Assembly: GCA_947478925.1 (NCBI GenBank)
Contig: CANJXY010000003.1
Location: forward strand, 1 to 63,354
Source of the DNA: Hyphomonadaceae bacterium
Lineage (GTDB): Bacteria > Pseudomonadota > Alphaproteobacteria > Caulobacterales > Hyphomonadaceae
Reading direction: 5' to 3'
Length of the DNA stretch: 63,354 nt
Part shown: positions 52,571 to 61,875 of the stretch, piece by piece
How positions within the stretch are numbered: position 1 is the stretch's first letter
Layout: every line of letters starts with the position of its first letter
Translations under genes and position numbers: made by a program
Notes under the pieces: model-generated
The model's database searches: none
Told to the model about the DNA's origin: nothing
Seen by the model: only the letters and a program-made list of their open reading frames with translations

Positions 52571-53224
52571 TCAAGTCCGCTTCAGCGCGCGCCAGCCTCC
52601 GGCGACCAGGTGCCAGCCCACATAGAGGAGCAATCCAGCCGACGTTGCGAACATGGCTTGCATCACGCCGCTGCCCGCTTCTCCGATCGCGTGGGCGAGC
52701 ACCCATCCGAGCGGGGTGGTTACGGATGAGGCCAGCACGGCGGCCATGGCCGCAACGGGCGGTTTGAGGCCGGCCTGGAGCGCCAGCGCCATGGCGACGA
52801 CGCCTTCGGGTGCCTCGTGAAGGATGAGGCCCATGGACGTCAGCAGGCCCGATTCATCGCCGTGCCAGAATACGGCGGTGTAGACTGCGCCATCCAACGT
52901 TGAGTGGATGCCCAGGACAACGAGACCGAGCCATGCGCCGATCCGCTCGGTCGAAGGCGACGGATTGCTGCGGGTGTGGAAAAGGATTTCGAGCGCTATT
53001 CCGACCGCAGCTCCCGCCACCAGGAAGGCCACCTCGACATTCCCTGCGGCGACCGCTTCGGGGGCAAGGTGTGTAATCGCGGTAACAAGAATCACGATCC
53101 CGCCGACAAGACCCACCAGATCGGTGACGCGCTTCGCCATCGTCGCGGCGAACAGCGCGAACGCCACGCCTGCAACGCTGAGCGCGCTTGCGCCTAATAC
53201 GATTGCTGCCTCGGAACCTGCCAT
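52571..53224 (-). CDS. ZIP-family metal transporter
   Basis: GIHSTLDGAVYTAVFWHGDESGLLTSMGLILHEAPEGVVAMALALQAG. Confidence 0.88.
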   Translation of the reverse strand: MAGSEAAIVLGASALSVAGVAFALFAATMAKRVTDLVGLVGGIVILVTAITHLAPEAVAAGNVEVAFLVAGAAVGIALEILFHTRSNPSPSTERIGAWLGLVVLGIHSTLDGAVYTAVFWHGDESGLLTSMGLILHEAPEGVVAMALALQAGLKPPVAAMAAVLASSVTTPLGWVLAHAIGEAGSGVMQAMFATSAGLLLYVGWHLVAGGWRALKRT

Positions 53225-53233
53225 CTCTCTGTT

Positions 53234-53248
53234 TGTTACATTATAACA
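53234..53248. promoter_or_regulatory. Zur-box-like palindrome TGTTACA-T-TATAACA upstream of the ZIP gene
   Basis: Inverted repeat 10 bp before the ZIP start codon, contains TATAAT on the coding strand. Confidence 0.6.
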
Positions 53249-53273
53249 GAACAGCCTGCAAGACTATCGTCAC

Positions 53274-55223
53274 CTAGATCGAGAAATCGTTCAGGGGCTC
53301 ACCCGCCGATCCGATGATCCCCGCCTGTCGCAAATGGTCGATGACCTGATCGGCCAGCGCGCCTGCCGTGGCGTTGGCCGTATCGAGTCGCAGCTCCGGA
53401 TTGATCGGCGCTTCATACGGGCTGTCGATGCCCGTGAAGTTACGGATCTGCCCGGCGCGTGCCTTTTTGTAGAGGCCTTTCACGTCGCGCTGCTCGGCGA
53501 CCGCCAGCGGCGTATCGACGTGCACCTCGAAGAATTCGCCGTTCTCGACGAGCTGCCGAACCATGTCGCGTTCCACGCGGAAGGGCGAAATGAAGGACGC
53601 CGTGACGATCACGCCGGCATCCACGAACAGCTTGGCGACTTCGCCGATGCGCCGGATGTTCTCCACGCGATCGGCGTCGGTGAAGCCAAGGTCCTTGTTC
53701 AGACCCTGACGAATATTGTCGCCGTCCAGCGAGTAGGTGTGTGCGCCCATCGCCGCAAGTTTGCGCTCGACGAGATTTGCGATGGTCGACTTGCCCGCGC
53801 CGGACAGGCCGGTGAACCAAAGGATCGCCGGCTTGTGTCCCTTGATTAACGAGCGGCTGGTCTTGGTCACATCCATCGCTTGACGGTGAACGTTGGTCGC
53901 GCGGTTGAGCGAGAATTCAATCATGCCCGCGCCAACCGTCTGGTTGGTGAACCGGTCGATCAGGATGAACGCGCCCGCCTCACGGATCATCTTGTAGGGG
54001 TCGAACGCAATCGGCTGGTTCGCCGACACATTGCAGAACCCGATCTCGTTGAGGCTCAGGCTGTTACCCGACGTCTTGTCGAGTGTGTTGATATCGATCT
54101 TGTGTCGGATACCCGTCACAGTCGCCTGCACCGTCTGCGCGCCAATCTTCAGCACGTAAGCGTTTCCGGTCGTGAGCGGGTCTTCGTGCATCCAGAGCAC
54201 GTTGGCCGTGAACTGGTTCGACAGCTCGGGGCGCGCATCTGGCGTTGCGAATACGTCCCCGCGAGAGGCATCGATCTCGTCCTCGATCACCAGCGTGATG
54301 GCGTCGCCCGCTTGCGCGACCGGCAGGTCGCCATCGGCGGTCACCAAGGCCTTCACCCTGGAAACCTTGCCGGACTTCGCAACGACAACCTCATCGCCCG
54401 GCTTGATCGAGCCCGAGATGATTGTGCCGGAAAATCCGCGGAAATCGAGGTTCGGCCGGTTCACCCATTGCACCGGCAGGCGGAAGGGCGCATCGGCCCG
54501 CTTGTCCGTGATCTCGATCGTCTCGAGATGCTGGAGCAGTGTCGGCCCGGGATGCCAGGACATGGCTCCGGAGGCGGTGATCACGTTGTCGCCGTTCAAG
54601 GCCGACATCGGGATTGGGGTGATCGTCTCGAAGCCGAGGTTCTCAGCAACCGCGAGATAGCTCGCCACGATCTCGTGGAAACGTGCGCGGCTGTAATCGA
54701 CGAGATCCATCTTGTTGACCGCCACCACGATGTGGCGGACGCCCAGCATGTTGGCGATATAGGTGTGGCGCTTGGTTTGCGGCAGCACGCCGCGGCGCGC
54801 ATCGATCAGGATGATGGCGAGGTCAGCGGTCGAGGCGCCCGTCGCCATGTTGCGCGTGTATTGTTCGTGACCCGGCGTGTCGGCCACGATGAACTTGCGC
54901 TTGTCGGTCGAGAAAAAACGATAGGCGACATCGATCGTGATGCCCTGCTCGCGCTCAGCCTCAAGGCCGTCGAGAAGCAGCGCAAAATCCATGTTCTCGC
55001 CCTGCGTGCCGTGCTTCACGCTATCCTTCTTCAGCGTCGCAAGCTGGTCTTCGAACAGGAGCTTGGTGTCATACAGCAGGCGCCCGATAAGCGTCGACTT
55101 GCCGTCATCTACAGATCCGCAAGTGATGAAGCGCAGTACGCCCATCTCGGCTGCAGCGAGATCTCGCACGGACTGCTTTGGCAGTTCGTCGGCCTTGCGG
55201 ATGGGGGTCACTTTCGTGGCCAT
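53274..55223 (-). CDS. cysNC: Bifunctional sulfate adenylyltransferase subunit 1/adenylylsulfate kinase
   Basis: LRFITCGSVDDGKSTLIGRLLYD GTPase; C-terminal ILWFTGLSGAGKSTIANLVERKL APS kinase. Confidence 0.97.
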   Translation of the reverse strand: MATKVTPIRKADELPKQSVRDLAAAEMGVLRFITCGSVDDGKSTLIGRLLYDTKLLFEDQLATLKKDSVKHGTQGENMDFALLLDGLEAEREQGITIDVAYRFFSTDKRKFIVADTPGHEQYTRNMATGASTADLAIILIDARRGVLPQTKRHTYIANMLGVRHIVVAVNKMDLVDYSRARFHEIVASYLAVAENLGFETITPIPMSALNGDNVITASGAMSWHPGPTLLQHLETIEITDKRADAPFRLPVQWVNRPNLDFRGFSGTIISGSIKPGDEVVVAKSGKVSRVKALVTADGDLPVAQAGDAITLVIEDEIDASRGDVFATPDARPELSNQFTANVLWMHEDPLTTGNAYVLKIGAQTVQATVTGIRHKIDINTLDKTSGNSLSLNEIGFCNVSANQPIAFDPYKMIREAGAFILIDRFTNQTVGAGMIEFSLNRATNVHRQAMDVTKTSRSLIKGHKPAILWFTGLSGAGKSTIANLVERKLAAMGAHTYSLDGDNIRQGLNKDLGFTDADRVENIRRIGEVAKLFVDAGVIVTASFISPFRVERDMVRQLVENGEFFEVHVDTPLAVAEQRDVKGLYKKARAGQIRNFTGIDSPYEAPINPELRLDTANATAGALADQVIDHLRQAGIIGSAGEPLNDFSI

Positions 55224-56227
55224 TAGAAGTATCCCTCGCGCTTCTTCTTCTCCATCGACCCGCTTTCGTCATGGTCGATCAGGCGGCCCGAGCGTTCCGA
55301 CGTGCGGGCGGTCAGCATCTCGCCGACAATATCGTCCAGTGTTGCAGCATCGCTTTCGATGGCTGCCGTCAACGGATAACAGCCGAGCGTGCGGAAGCGG
55401 ATCATGCGTTGCACGGCGGTCTCGCCCGGCTCCATCGGCGTGCGATCGTCATCGACCATGAAGAGCTGGCCATTGCGGATCACCGTCGGGCGTTCCTTGC
55501 CGAAATACAGCGGAACGATCGGGATCTCCTCCTCGGCAATGTAGGCCCAGATATCGAGTTCGGTCCAATTGGAGATCGGGAAGACGCGGATGCTCTCCCC
55601 CTTGGCTTTGCGCGTGTTGTAGAGGCTCCACAACTCCGGCCGCTGGTTCTTCGGGTCCCAACCGTGGGTTTCTGTCCGGAACGAGAAGATGCGCTCCTTG
55701 GCCCGGCTCTTCTCCTCGTCGCGGCGCGCGCCGCCGAAGGCGGCATCGAACCGGTACTTGTCCATTGCCTGTCGCAGGCCCTCGGTCTTCATCACCTGCG
55801 TATGGAGGTTGGAGCCCGAGCTGTAGGGGTTGATCCCCCGCTTCAGCCCGTCCTCATTGATATGGACGATCAGGTCGAGACCGAGCTTCCTGGTGATCAG
55901 GTCCCGGAACTGCACCATTTCCTGGAATTTCCAGGTCGTATCCACGTGCATGAACGGGAAAGGCGGGCGCGAGGGCCAGAAGGCCTTCATCGCCAGATGC
56001 AGCATCACCGAGGAATCCTTGCCGATCGAGTACAGCATCACGGGGTTCTCGAACCCGGCGGCGACCTCCCGCATGATGAAAATGCTTTCGGCTTCAAGCC
56101 TTTGCAGGTGAGCCGGCAACGGCTTTCGACGCGCTGGACGCGTTACGAAGCGTTCGGCATACGCCGAGAGATCAGAATCTAATGTCAAAGCCTTGCCCGT
56201 CCTCAGGCTAGCGTGGAGGCCCGGCAT
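55223..56227 (-). CDS. cysD: Sulfate adenylyltransferase subunit 2
   Basis: [63 protein letters not shown]-terminal start uncertain. Confidence 0.96.
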   Translation of the reverse strand: MPGLHASLRTGKALTLDSDLSAYAERFVTRPARRKPLPAHLQRLEAESIFIMREVAAGFENPVMLYSIGKDSSVMLHLAMKAFWPSRPPFPFMHVDTTWKFQEMVQFRDLITRKLGLDLIVHINEDGLKRGINPYSSGSNLHTQVMKTEGLRQAMDKYRFDAAFGGARRDEEKSRAKERIFSFRTETHGWDPKNQRPELWSLYNTRKAKGESIRVFPISNWTELDIWAYIAEEEIPIVPLYFGKERPTVIRNGQLFMVDDDRTPMEPGETAVQRMIRFRTLGCYPLTAAIESDAATLDDIVGEMLTARTSERSGRLIDHDESGSMEKKKREGYF

Positions 56228-56354
56228 ACGGGGTCAGGTCCGCAGGGTAAAGCATCACGGCTGAACACAGACCCTAACCTGCCTTAACGGTGGCGGCCTT
56301 GTTGGCGCCCCACTAAACCCCTGTTCTTGTTGCGGGACCGGCCCGGAGGATTCG

Positions 56355-58910
56355 ATGCGCAAGTACTGGCTGATCGGCGGCGGCGTGGTGGGCGGGCTTC
56401 TGCTCCTCCTTGTGGCGGCCGTGCTCATCGTGCCGAACCTCATCCCGCAGGAGGTCTACCGGGCCAAGATCGAGGAAGCGGGCTCCCAGGCGCTTGGCCG
56501 CAAAGTGACGGTCACGGGCAATATCAGCATCGGCGTCTTCCCCCGGATCGAAGCCAAGGCAGGCGCATCGACCGTCGCCAACCCGGACGGTTTCGACCAG
56601 CCCAACTTCGCGTCCATGAAGGAGCTGCGCGCCGCCGTCAGCCTGTGGCCGCTCCTGTTCGGCAATGTCGAGGTCGAGGAATTCGTCCTCGTCGAACCGA
56701 CGATCACACTGGTCAGCCTCGAGGACGGGAAGAACAACTGGACCTTTACGCCGGCCGCGACCACCCCGTCATCTGAATCCAACGCCCCTGCGCAAGGCGG
56801 ATCGCTGGGCGCATCCCTGCGCGATGTCCGCATCGAGAAAGGCTACGTCTCCTTCGACGACCGCAAAGAGAAGAAGATCCAGACACTCAGTGACCTAAAC
56901 CTTTCGGCCGACATGCAGGCGCTCGACAAACCGCTGTCCTTCAACGCCGAAGGCCTCGCCAACGATCTGAAGTTCCGCATTGAGTCCAGACTCGAAAATC
57001 CGAAGGCGATGATGGAAGGCGTTGCCTCGCCGGTTGAAATCAAGCTGCAGACCGACTTGATCCGCACTGACCTGAAAGGGACGCTGGGGCTCGGCGACAG
57101 GCCAAAATTCGATTTCGCGATGACGGGCGAGATCCCGGGGATAGCCAGGCTGGCCAAAGCGTTCAAGACACCACTGCCCGCGACCATTACGGGCGTTCTG
57201 GGCAAGCTGACTTTGTCAGGCAAGGCGTCTGGCACGTTCGACGACATCGCGATCAAGATAGACAGCGCCCGTCATGAAAGCGCTCTGCTGACCGCTGACC
57301 TCAAGGGCGAAGCCCGGATTGCCGGTGGCGTTACGCTTGCGCTGGAAGCCAGCGCCGAAGCCCCAAACCTGGCGCAACTGACCCGCGCCATGAACATGGC
57401 GGCGCCGGCAGAGGCTGCGCTGGGCAAAGCCACCATTTCAGCAAAGATCGCGGGCAAGCCCGAAGACCTGCAGTTTATCGACGTGAATTTCTCGCACACG
57501 AGCGGTCTGCTGAACCTTCTCTTTGCAGGATCAGCGCACTTGAAGGACAGCCTCACCTACGCCGGCAACGTCACCATCGAGGCGCCCGACCTTCGCAAGC
57601 TGGCCACTGCGGCCGGCGCCACGCTGCCGCCGGGCGACATCTACAGGAAATTCAAGTTCACCGGGCAGACGTCAGGCGGGGCGACCGACGTGCTGCTGAA
57701 GAATGCCACGGTCGCGTTCGACAACATCACCGGTACGGGCGAAGCCGCATTGAGTTTCGGTGCGATGCCCCGCCTTACCGGCACGCTGTCCACCAGCGCC
57801 ATCGACATTACGCCTTACGCCTCCGCGTCAGGCGCGCCCGTCGGGAAGCCCACGGCTGCGACACGGGGCTGGGGCTCGACGCCCATCGACCTGTCGCCGC
57901 TGAACCTTGTTGACGCCGCGCTGACCTTGAAAGCCGCTGGCGTGCGCTACGACAAGTTCGCGTTCGGCCCATCCAACATCGCGGTCACGCTGACGAACGG
58001 ACGACTGGTCGCCGATCTCAAGCAGACGTCACTGTTCAGTGGCACCGGGAGCGCTCGGCTCGTCGCGGATGGCAGCAACACGAAACCCGCCATCGAGTTG
58101 AAGGCCAAGATGGACAAGCTGGCGGTGAAAGACCTGCTCTCCGCCTCGGCCGGCTTCACCATGCTGGAAGGCATTGGCGGTCTCGATATCGATATCTCCG
58201 GTTCAGGTGGCACGCTGCAGACGCTGATGAGCTCGCTCGTCGGACAGGGTCAGTTCGCCTTCGACGACAGCGTTCTGAAGGGGGTGAACCTCACCGAGCT
58301 CGGCGCCGCAGCTTCGACCGCGCTGACGACCAAAAAATTCTCGACCTCGGCCTTCTCCTCGACGGCCCAGACCAACTTCAAAGCACTCAACGCGGGTTTC
58401 GCCATGAAGGACGGCGTCGCCATTCTGACAGCCATGAAGATCGACGCCGGTTCAATGACGATCGACGCGGGCGGCGCCCTCGATATCGGCCGCCAGGAAT
58501 TGTCGCTCAACCTCTTCCCGGTCTTCGCGGACAAGAAGGCGGGGCTCAACGGCTACGGCCTGCCGATGAAGCTGTCGGGCGGTTGGGGCGGCGTGAAGTT
58601 CGCGCCCGATTGGGGCTGGCTCGCTGACAAGGCTACGGCTGGCGCTAAGGCCAAGGTCGAGGCGCAGATCCAGGACGAACTCAAAGGCCTTGGCGACAAT
58701 CTCCGCTCCAAGCTCGGCCTTGGCTCGTCCAAGCCCGCCGCGACACCCGCAGCCCCCGCCGCCGACGCGGCCACACCGACGCAGCCCGCCGACACGCCAG
58801 CCGCTGCCCCGGCGGCTCCAGCGGCTCCGGCGGAAAAGCCCCAGTCAGTGGAAGACCGTCTGAAAGCGGAAGCCGAGAAGAAACTGAAAGGCCTGTTCGG
58901 CGGTAACTAA
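56355..58910 (+). CDS. AsmA-family protein
   Basis: N-terminal TM, VYRAKIEEAGSQALGRKVTVTGNISIGVFPRIEA; Ala/Pro-rich C-terminus. Confidence 0.9.
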   Translation: MRKYWLIGGGVVGGLLLLLVAAVLIVPNLIPQEVYRAKIEEAGSQALGRKVTVTGNISIGVFPRIEAKAGASTVANPDGFDQPNFASMKELRAAVSLWPLLFGNVEVEEFVLVEPTITLVSLEDGKNNWTFTPAATTPSSESNAPAQGGSLGASLRDVRIEKGYVSFDDRKEKKIQTLSDLNLSADMQALDKPLSFNAEGLANDLKFRIESRLENPKAMMEGVASPVEIKLQTDLIRTDLKGTLGLGDRPKFDFAMTGEIPGIARLAKAFKTPLPATITGVLGKLTLSGKASGTFDDIAIKIDSARHESALLTADLKGEARIAGGVTLALEASAEAPNLAQLTRAMNMAAPAEAALGKATISAKIAGKPEDLQFIDVNFSHTSGLLNLLFAGSAHLKDSLTYAGNVTIEAPDLRKLATAAGATLPPGDIYRKFKFTGQTSGGATDVLLKNATVAFDNITGTGEAALSFGAMPRLTGTLSTSAIDITPYASASGAPVGKPTAATRGWGSTPIDLSPLNLVDAALTLKAAGVRYDKFAFGPSNIAVTLTNGRLVADLKQTSLFSGTGSARLVADGSNTKPAIELKAKMDKLAVKDLLSASAGFTMLEGIGGLDIDISGSGGTLQTLMSSLVGQGQFAFDDSVLKGVNLTELGAAASTALTTKKFSTSAFSSTAQTNFKALNAGFAMKDGVAILTAMKIDAGSMTIDAGGALDIGRQELSLNLFPVFADKKAGLNGYGLPMKLSGGWGGVKFAPDWGWLADKATAGAKAKVEAQIQDELKGLGDNLRSKLGLGSSKPAATPAAPAADAATPTQPADTPAAAPAAPAAPAEKPQSVEDRLKAEAEKKLKGLFGGN

Positions 58911-59045
58911 AGGGTCGGAACGCCCAAAATTGCGAGGTTTTCGGCTCATCGCACCGGTCCTGACCACTGCGGAATCCCCCGCTTGCCGAGTGGCGGGTCA
59001 ACAGGTAATACGCCTGCTCGCGCGCCTACAGGCGCCTTCCTGATT

Positions 59046-59122
59046 GCCGGCTTAGCTCAGTTGGTTAGAGCGCTAGATTGTGGATCTAGAGGTCCCCGGT
59101 TCGAGACCGGGAGCTGGTACCA
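59046..59122 (+). tRNA. tRNA-His (anticodon GTG), CCA encoded
   Basis: GCCGGCT...AGCTGGT acceptor, CTAGA-TTGTGGA-TCTAG anticodon arm, CCCGG-TTCGAGA-CCGGG T arm, A-CCA. Confidence 0.97.
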
Positions 59123-59249
59123 GGCCTCCCCCAACAGTCATCCCTGGCGAACGATGGCGTGCGACGTGCGCGCCGGTCCGTGACGATCTTGCCAAAGCGT
59201 ATTGAACGGCTGACGGTCCCGGCATCCAACATACGCCGAGTGCTTCGTC

Positions 59250-60704
59250 ATGGCCCTTATCTCACTGTCTCGCATGCTTGCCTTCTGGGCTGGGATCCAG
59301 CCTGACCGGGTGGCCATCGATCATCACGGCAAAAGCCTGACATGGGCGCAGCTGGAGGCACGCACGAACAGGCTCGCGCGCGCCTATGCGGAGCTTGGCG
59401 TAGGACAAGACGACTTCGTCACCATCGCCTTGCCGAATGGCATCGAGTTCTTTGAGGCGTGTTTCGCAACCTGGAAACTCGGCGCCACGCCCCAGCCCAT
59501 CTCCGCAAAACTACCCAAGATGGAGCGCGACCAGATCGTCGAGCTCGGCAAACCCGCTCTGGTCGTCGGCTGTGAGCCTGGCGAATATCTGCCGACGCCC
59601 TCTCTCGCCGAAGGCTTCCAGCCCGACGCTGCGCTCTGGGACACCTCGCTGCCTGAGCGCACAGCTGCGTCGCTGAAGGCGATGACGTCGGGCGGATCAA
59701 CAGGCCGTCCGAAGCTGATCGTGTCGAAAAGCCCCGGCGCCTACGACCCGGATACGCCATCGCTCGAAATTCCTCAGCAGGGCGTCATGCTTATCCCCGG
59801 CCCGCTCTATCACAACGGCCCCTTCCTCTGGGCGATGGTCGCGCTGTTCAAAGGATGCACGGTTGGTGTGACCACGCGCTTCGACGCGGAAGACACGCTG
59901 CGCACCATCGAACGCCTGCGGGTCGACACTGTCTACATGGTGCCGACCATGATGCGCCGCATCTGGGCGCTACAGGAGGAAAGCCGCAACAGCTACGACC
60001 TCTCCAGCCTCCGCACGCTCTGGCATCTCGCCGAACCTTGCCCAGCCTGGCTCAAGGAACGTTTCATCGAATGGCTTGGCGCCGAAGTGATCTGGGAGCT
60101 CTATGGCGGCACAGAGGGTCAGGGTTCGACCACCATTCAAGGAACGGCATGGCTCACTCATCGCGGCTCGGTCGGCAGGCCGGTCGATACCTGTGAGATG
60201 AAGATCGTCGGAGAGGCTGGCGAAACGCTGCCGCCGGGCGAAGTCGGTGAAGTCTTCATCCGACCGCTGACAGGCCCGGGCACGACCTATCGCTATCTCG
60301 GAGCAGAGGCCAAAACGATCGACGGTGGCTGGGAGAGCCTCGGCGATCTCGGCTGGATGGATGCCGAGGGCTATCTCTACCTCGCCGACCGTCTGTCGGA
60401 CATGGTGCTGGTCGGCGGCGCCAACGTCTATCCCGCCGAAGTTGAAGCGGCTCTGGATTCATTTCCTGGCGTACGTTCGTCGGCCGTCATCGGCTTGCCC
60501 GACGAGAACACGGGCAATCGCCTTCACGCAATCATCGATCGCCCGGAAGGCCCAGCCGACGAAGCAGCACTGGCCGCACACCTTGCCGAGCGCCTTGTCC
60601 GCTACAAGACCCCGCGCTCGGTTGAATACGTTATCGAACCGCTGCGCGACGATGCAGGTAAGGTTCGTCGCAGGGCTTTGCGTGACGCGCGCATCAAGGG
60701 CTGA
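59250..60704 (+). CDS. AMP-binding acyl-CoA synthetase/ligase
   Basis: MTSGGSTGRPKLIVSKSPG; ELYGGTEGQGSTTI; LYLADRLSDMVLVGGANVYPAEVEAAL. Confidence 0.92.
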   Translation: MALISLSRMLAFWAGIQPDRVAIDHHGKSLTWAQLEARTNRLARAYAELGVGQDDFVTIALPNGIEFFEACFATWKLGATPQPISAKLPKMERDQIVELGKPALVVGCEPGEYLPTPSLAEGFQPDAALWDTSLPERTAASLKAMTSGGSTGRPKLIVSKSPGAYDPDTPSLEIPQQGVMLIPGPLYHNGPFLWAMVALFKGCTVGVTTRFDAEDTLRTIERLRVDTVYMVPTMMRRIWALQEESRNSYDLSSLRTLWHLAEPCPAWLKERFIEWLGAEVIWELYGGTEGQGSTTIQGTAWLTHRGSVGRPVDTCEMKIVGEAGETLPPGEVGEVFIRPLTGPGTTYRYLGAEAKTIDGGWESLGDLGWMDAEGYLYLADRLSDMVLVGGANVYPAEVEAALDSFPGVRSSAVIGLPDENTGNRLHAIIDRPEGPADEAALAAHLAERLVRYKTPRSVEYVIEPLRDDAGKVRRRALRDARIKG

Positions 60705-60813
60705 AATGCGGGATCGATCTGTCACACCTGTCTGATCGATGAAACGTGCGCGCTTCGCCCTTGAGGACCGCTTTATCGTTGCAACGGCAAGCGCCGCCCG
60801 GCATCGTATCGTC

Positions 60814-61845
60814 ATGTTTCGTTCCTGGGCCTTCGTCATTACTACGATCTCGCTCGCCGCCTGCGGCCCGGCAGCGCCCATAGTTGCAACGGCGCATCAC
60901 GCCGCCTGCCTTGCGTCAGATCTACCTGCATCAGCGCCCTCCACTGCGGGGATGATCCGGATCGCCGGCGGCAGCTTTTTTATGGGCGCCAAGCCAATGC
61001 ATCCCGAAGAAGGTCCGCCACGCGAAACCAAGCTTGCGGCGTTCTGGATCGACAAGACGGAAGTGACCAATCGCGACTTCGCTCGTTTCATAGCGGCGAC
61101 ACGCTATATAACGCTCGCCGAACGGCCGCTCGATCCCGCAGCCTATCCGGGGCTCCCGCCCGAACTGCTGAAACCCTCGAGCCTCGTCTTCGTCCCCAAC
61201 GAAGAAGCACGCGCCAGCCCTAGCGACTGGTGGTTGATCGTTCCCGGAGCTGACTGGCGTCACCCACATGGGCCGGGCAGCTCCGTCGACGGACTAGACG
61301 ATCTCCCTGTCGTCCACATCGCATGGGCCGATGCGATGGCATACGCCGCTTGGCTCGGGCGCGACCTGCCAACCGAAGCCGAGTGGGAATTCGCCGCGCG
61401 TGGCGGCATTGAGGGCGCTGCTTACGAATGGGGCGATGATCCCAAGCAGGACAAGCCCAGGGCCAACACATGGCAAGGCATCTTCCCCGCCAGCGACAGC
61501 GGCGCAGATGGCTACAGGGCGACAACTGCGCCCGTGGGGTGCTTCCCCGCCAACGGCTTTGGGCTTCACGACATGACTGGTAATGTGTGGGAATGGACAA
61601 AGGACTGGTACGCACCCGGCCTATCACCGGACGATGACGGCACTGGCCCGCCACGGGACCGCGCAAACGATCCAGTTGAACCGGGCATCGCCAAACACGT
61701 CATCAAGGGCGGCTCATTCCTCTGTGCGGACAATTACTGCCTGCGCTATCGCCCGCCGGCGCGTCAGGCCGGCCCCACCGATACCGGATCGAGTCATATT
61801 GGCTTCCGCACGGTGTTGCGTGCCGTAACGCCATCCGGGCAATAG
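60814..61845 (+). CDS. Formylglycine-generating enzyme (SUMF1/FGE family), lipoprotein-like leader
   Basis: MIRIAGGSFFMGA...FWIDKTEVTNRDFARFI...DMTGNVWEWTKDWY...KGGSFLCADNYCLRYRPPAR; leader MFRSWAFVITTISLAAC. Confidence 0.93.
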   Translation: MFRSWAFVITTISLAACGPAAPIVATAHHAACLASDLPASAPSTAGMIRIAGGSFFMGAKPMHPEEGPPRETKLAAFWIDKTEVTNRDFARFIAATRYITLAERPLDPAAYPGLPPELLKPSSLVFVPNEEARASPSDWWLIVPGADWRHPHGPGSSVDGLDDLPVVHIAWADAMAYAAWLGRDLPTEAEWEFAARGGIEGAAYEWGDDPKQDKPRANTWQGIFPASDSGADGYRATTAPVGCFPANGFGLHDMTGNVWEWTKDWYAPGLSPDDDGTGPPRDRANDPVEPGIAKHVIKGGSFLCADNYCLRYRPPARQAGPTDTGSSHIGFRTVLRAVTPSGQ

Positions 61846-61875
61846 TCTCGCAGTTACATCGTCAGGAGCACACCG

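Noticed and set aside
53880-55226. 448-aa plus-strand ORF opposite cysNC
   Set aside because: Antisense shadow; no domain logic, Arg/His/Asp-rich composition
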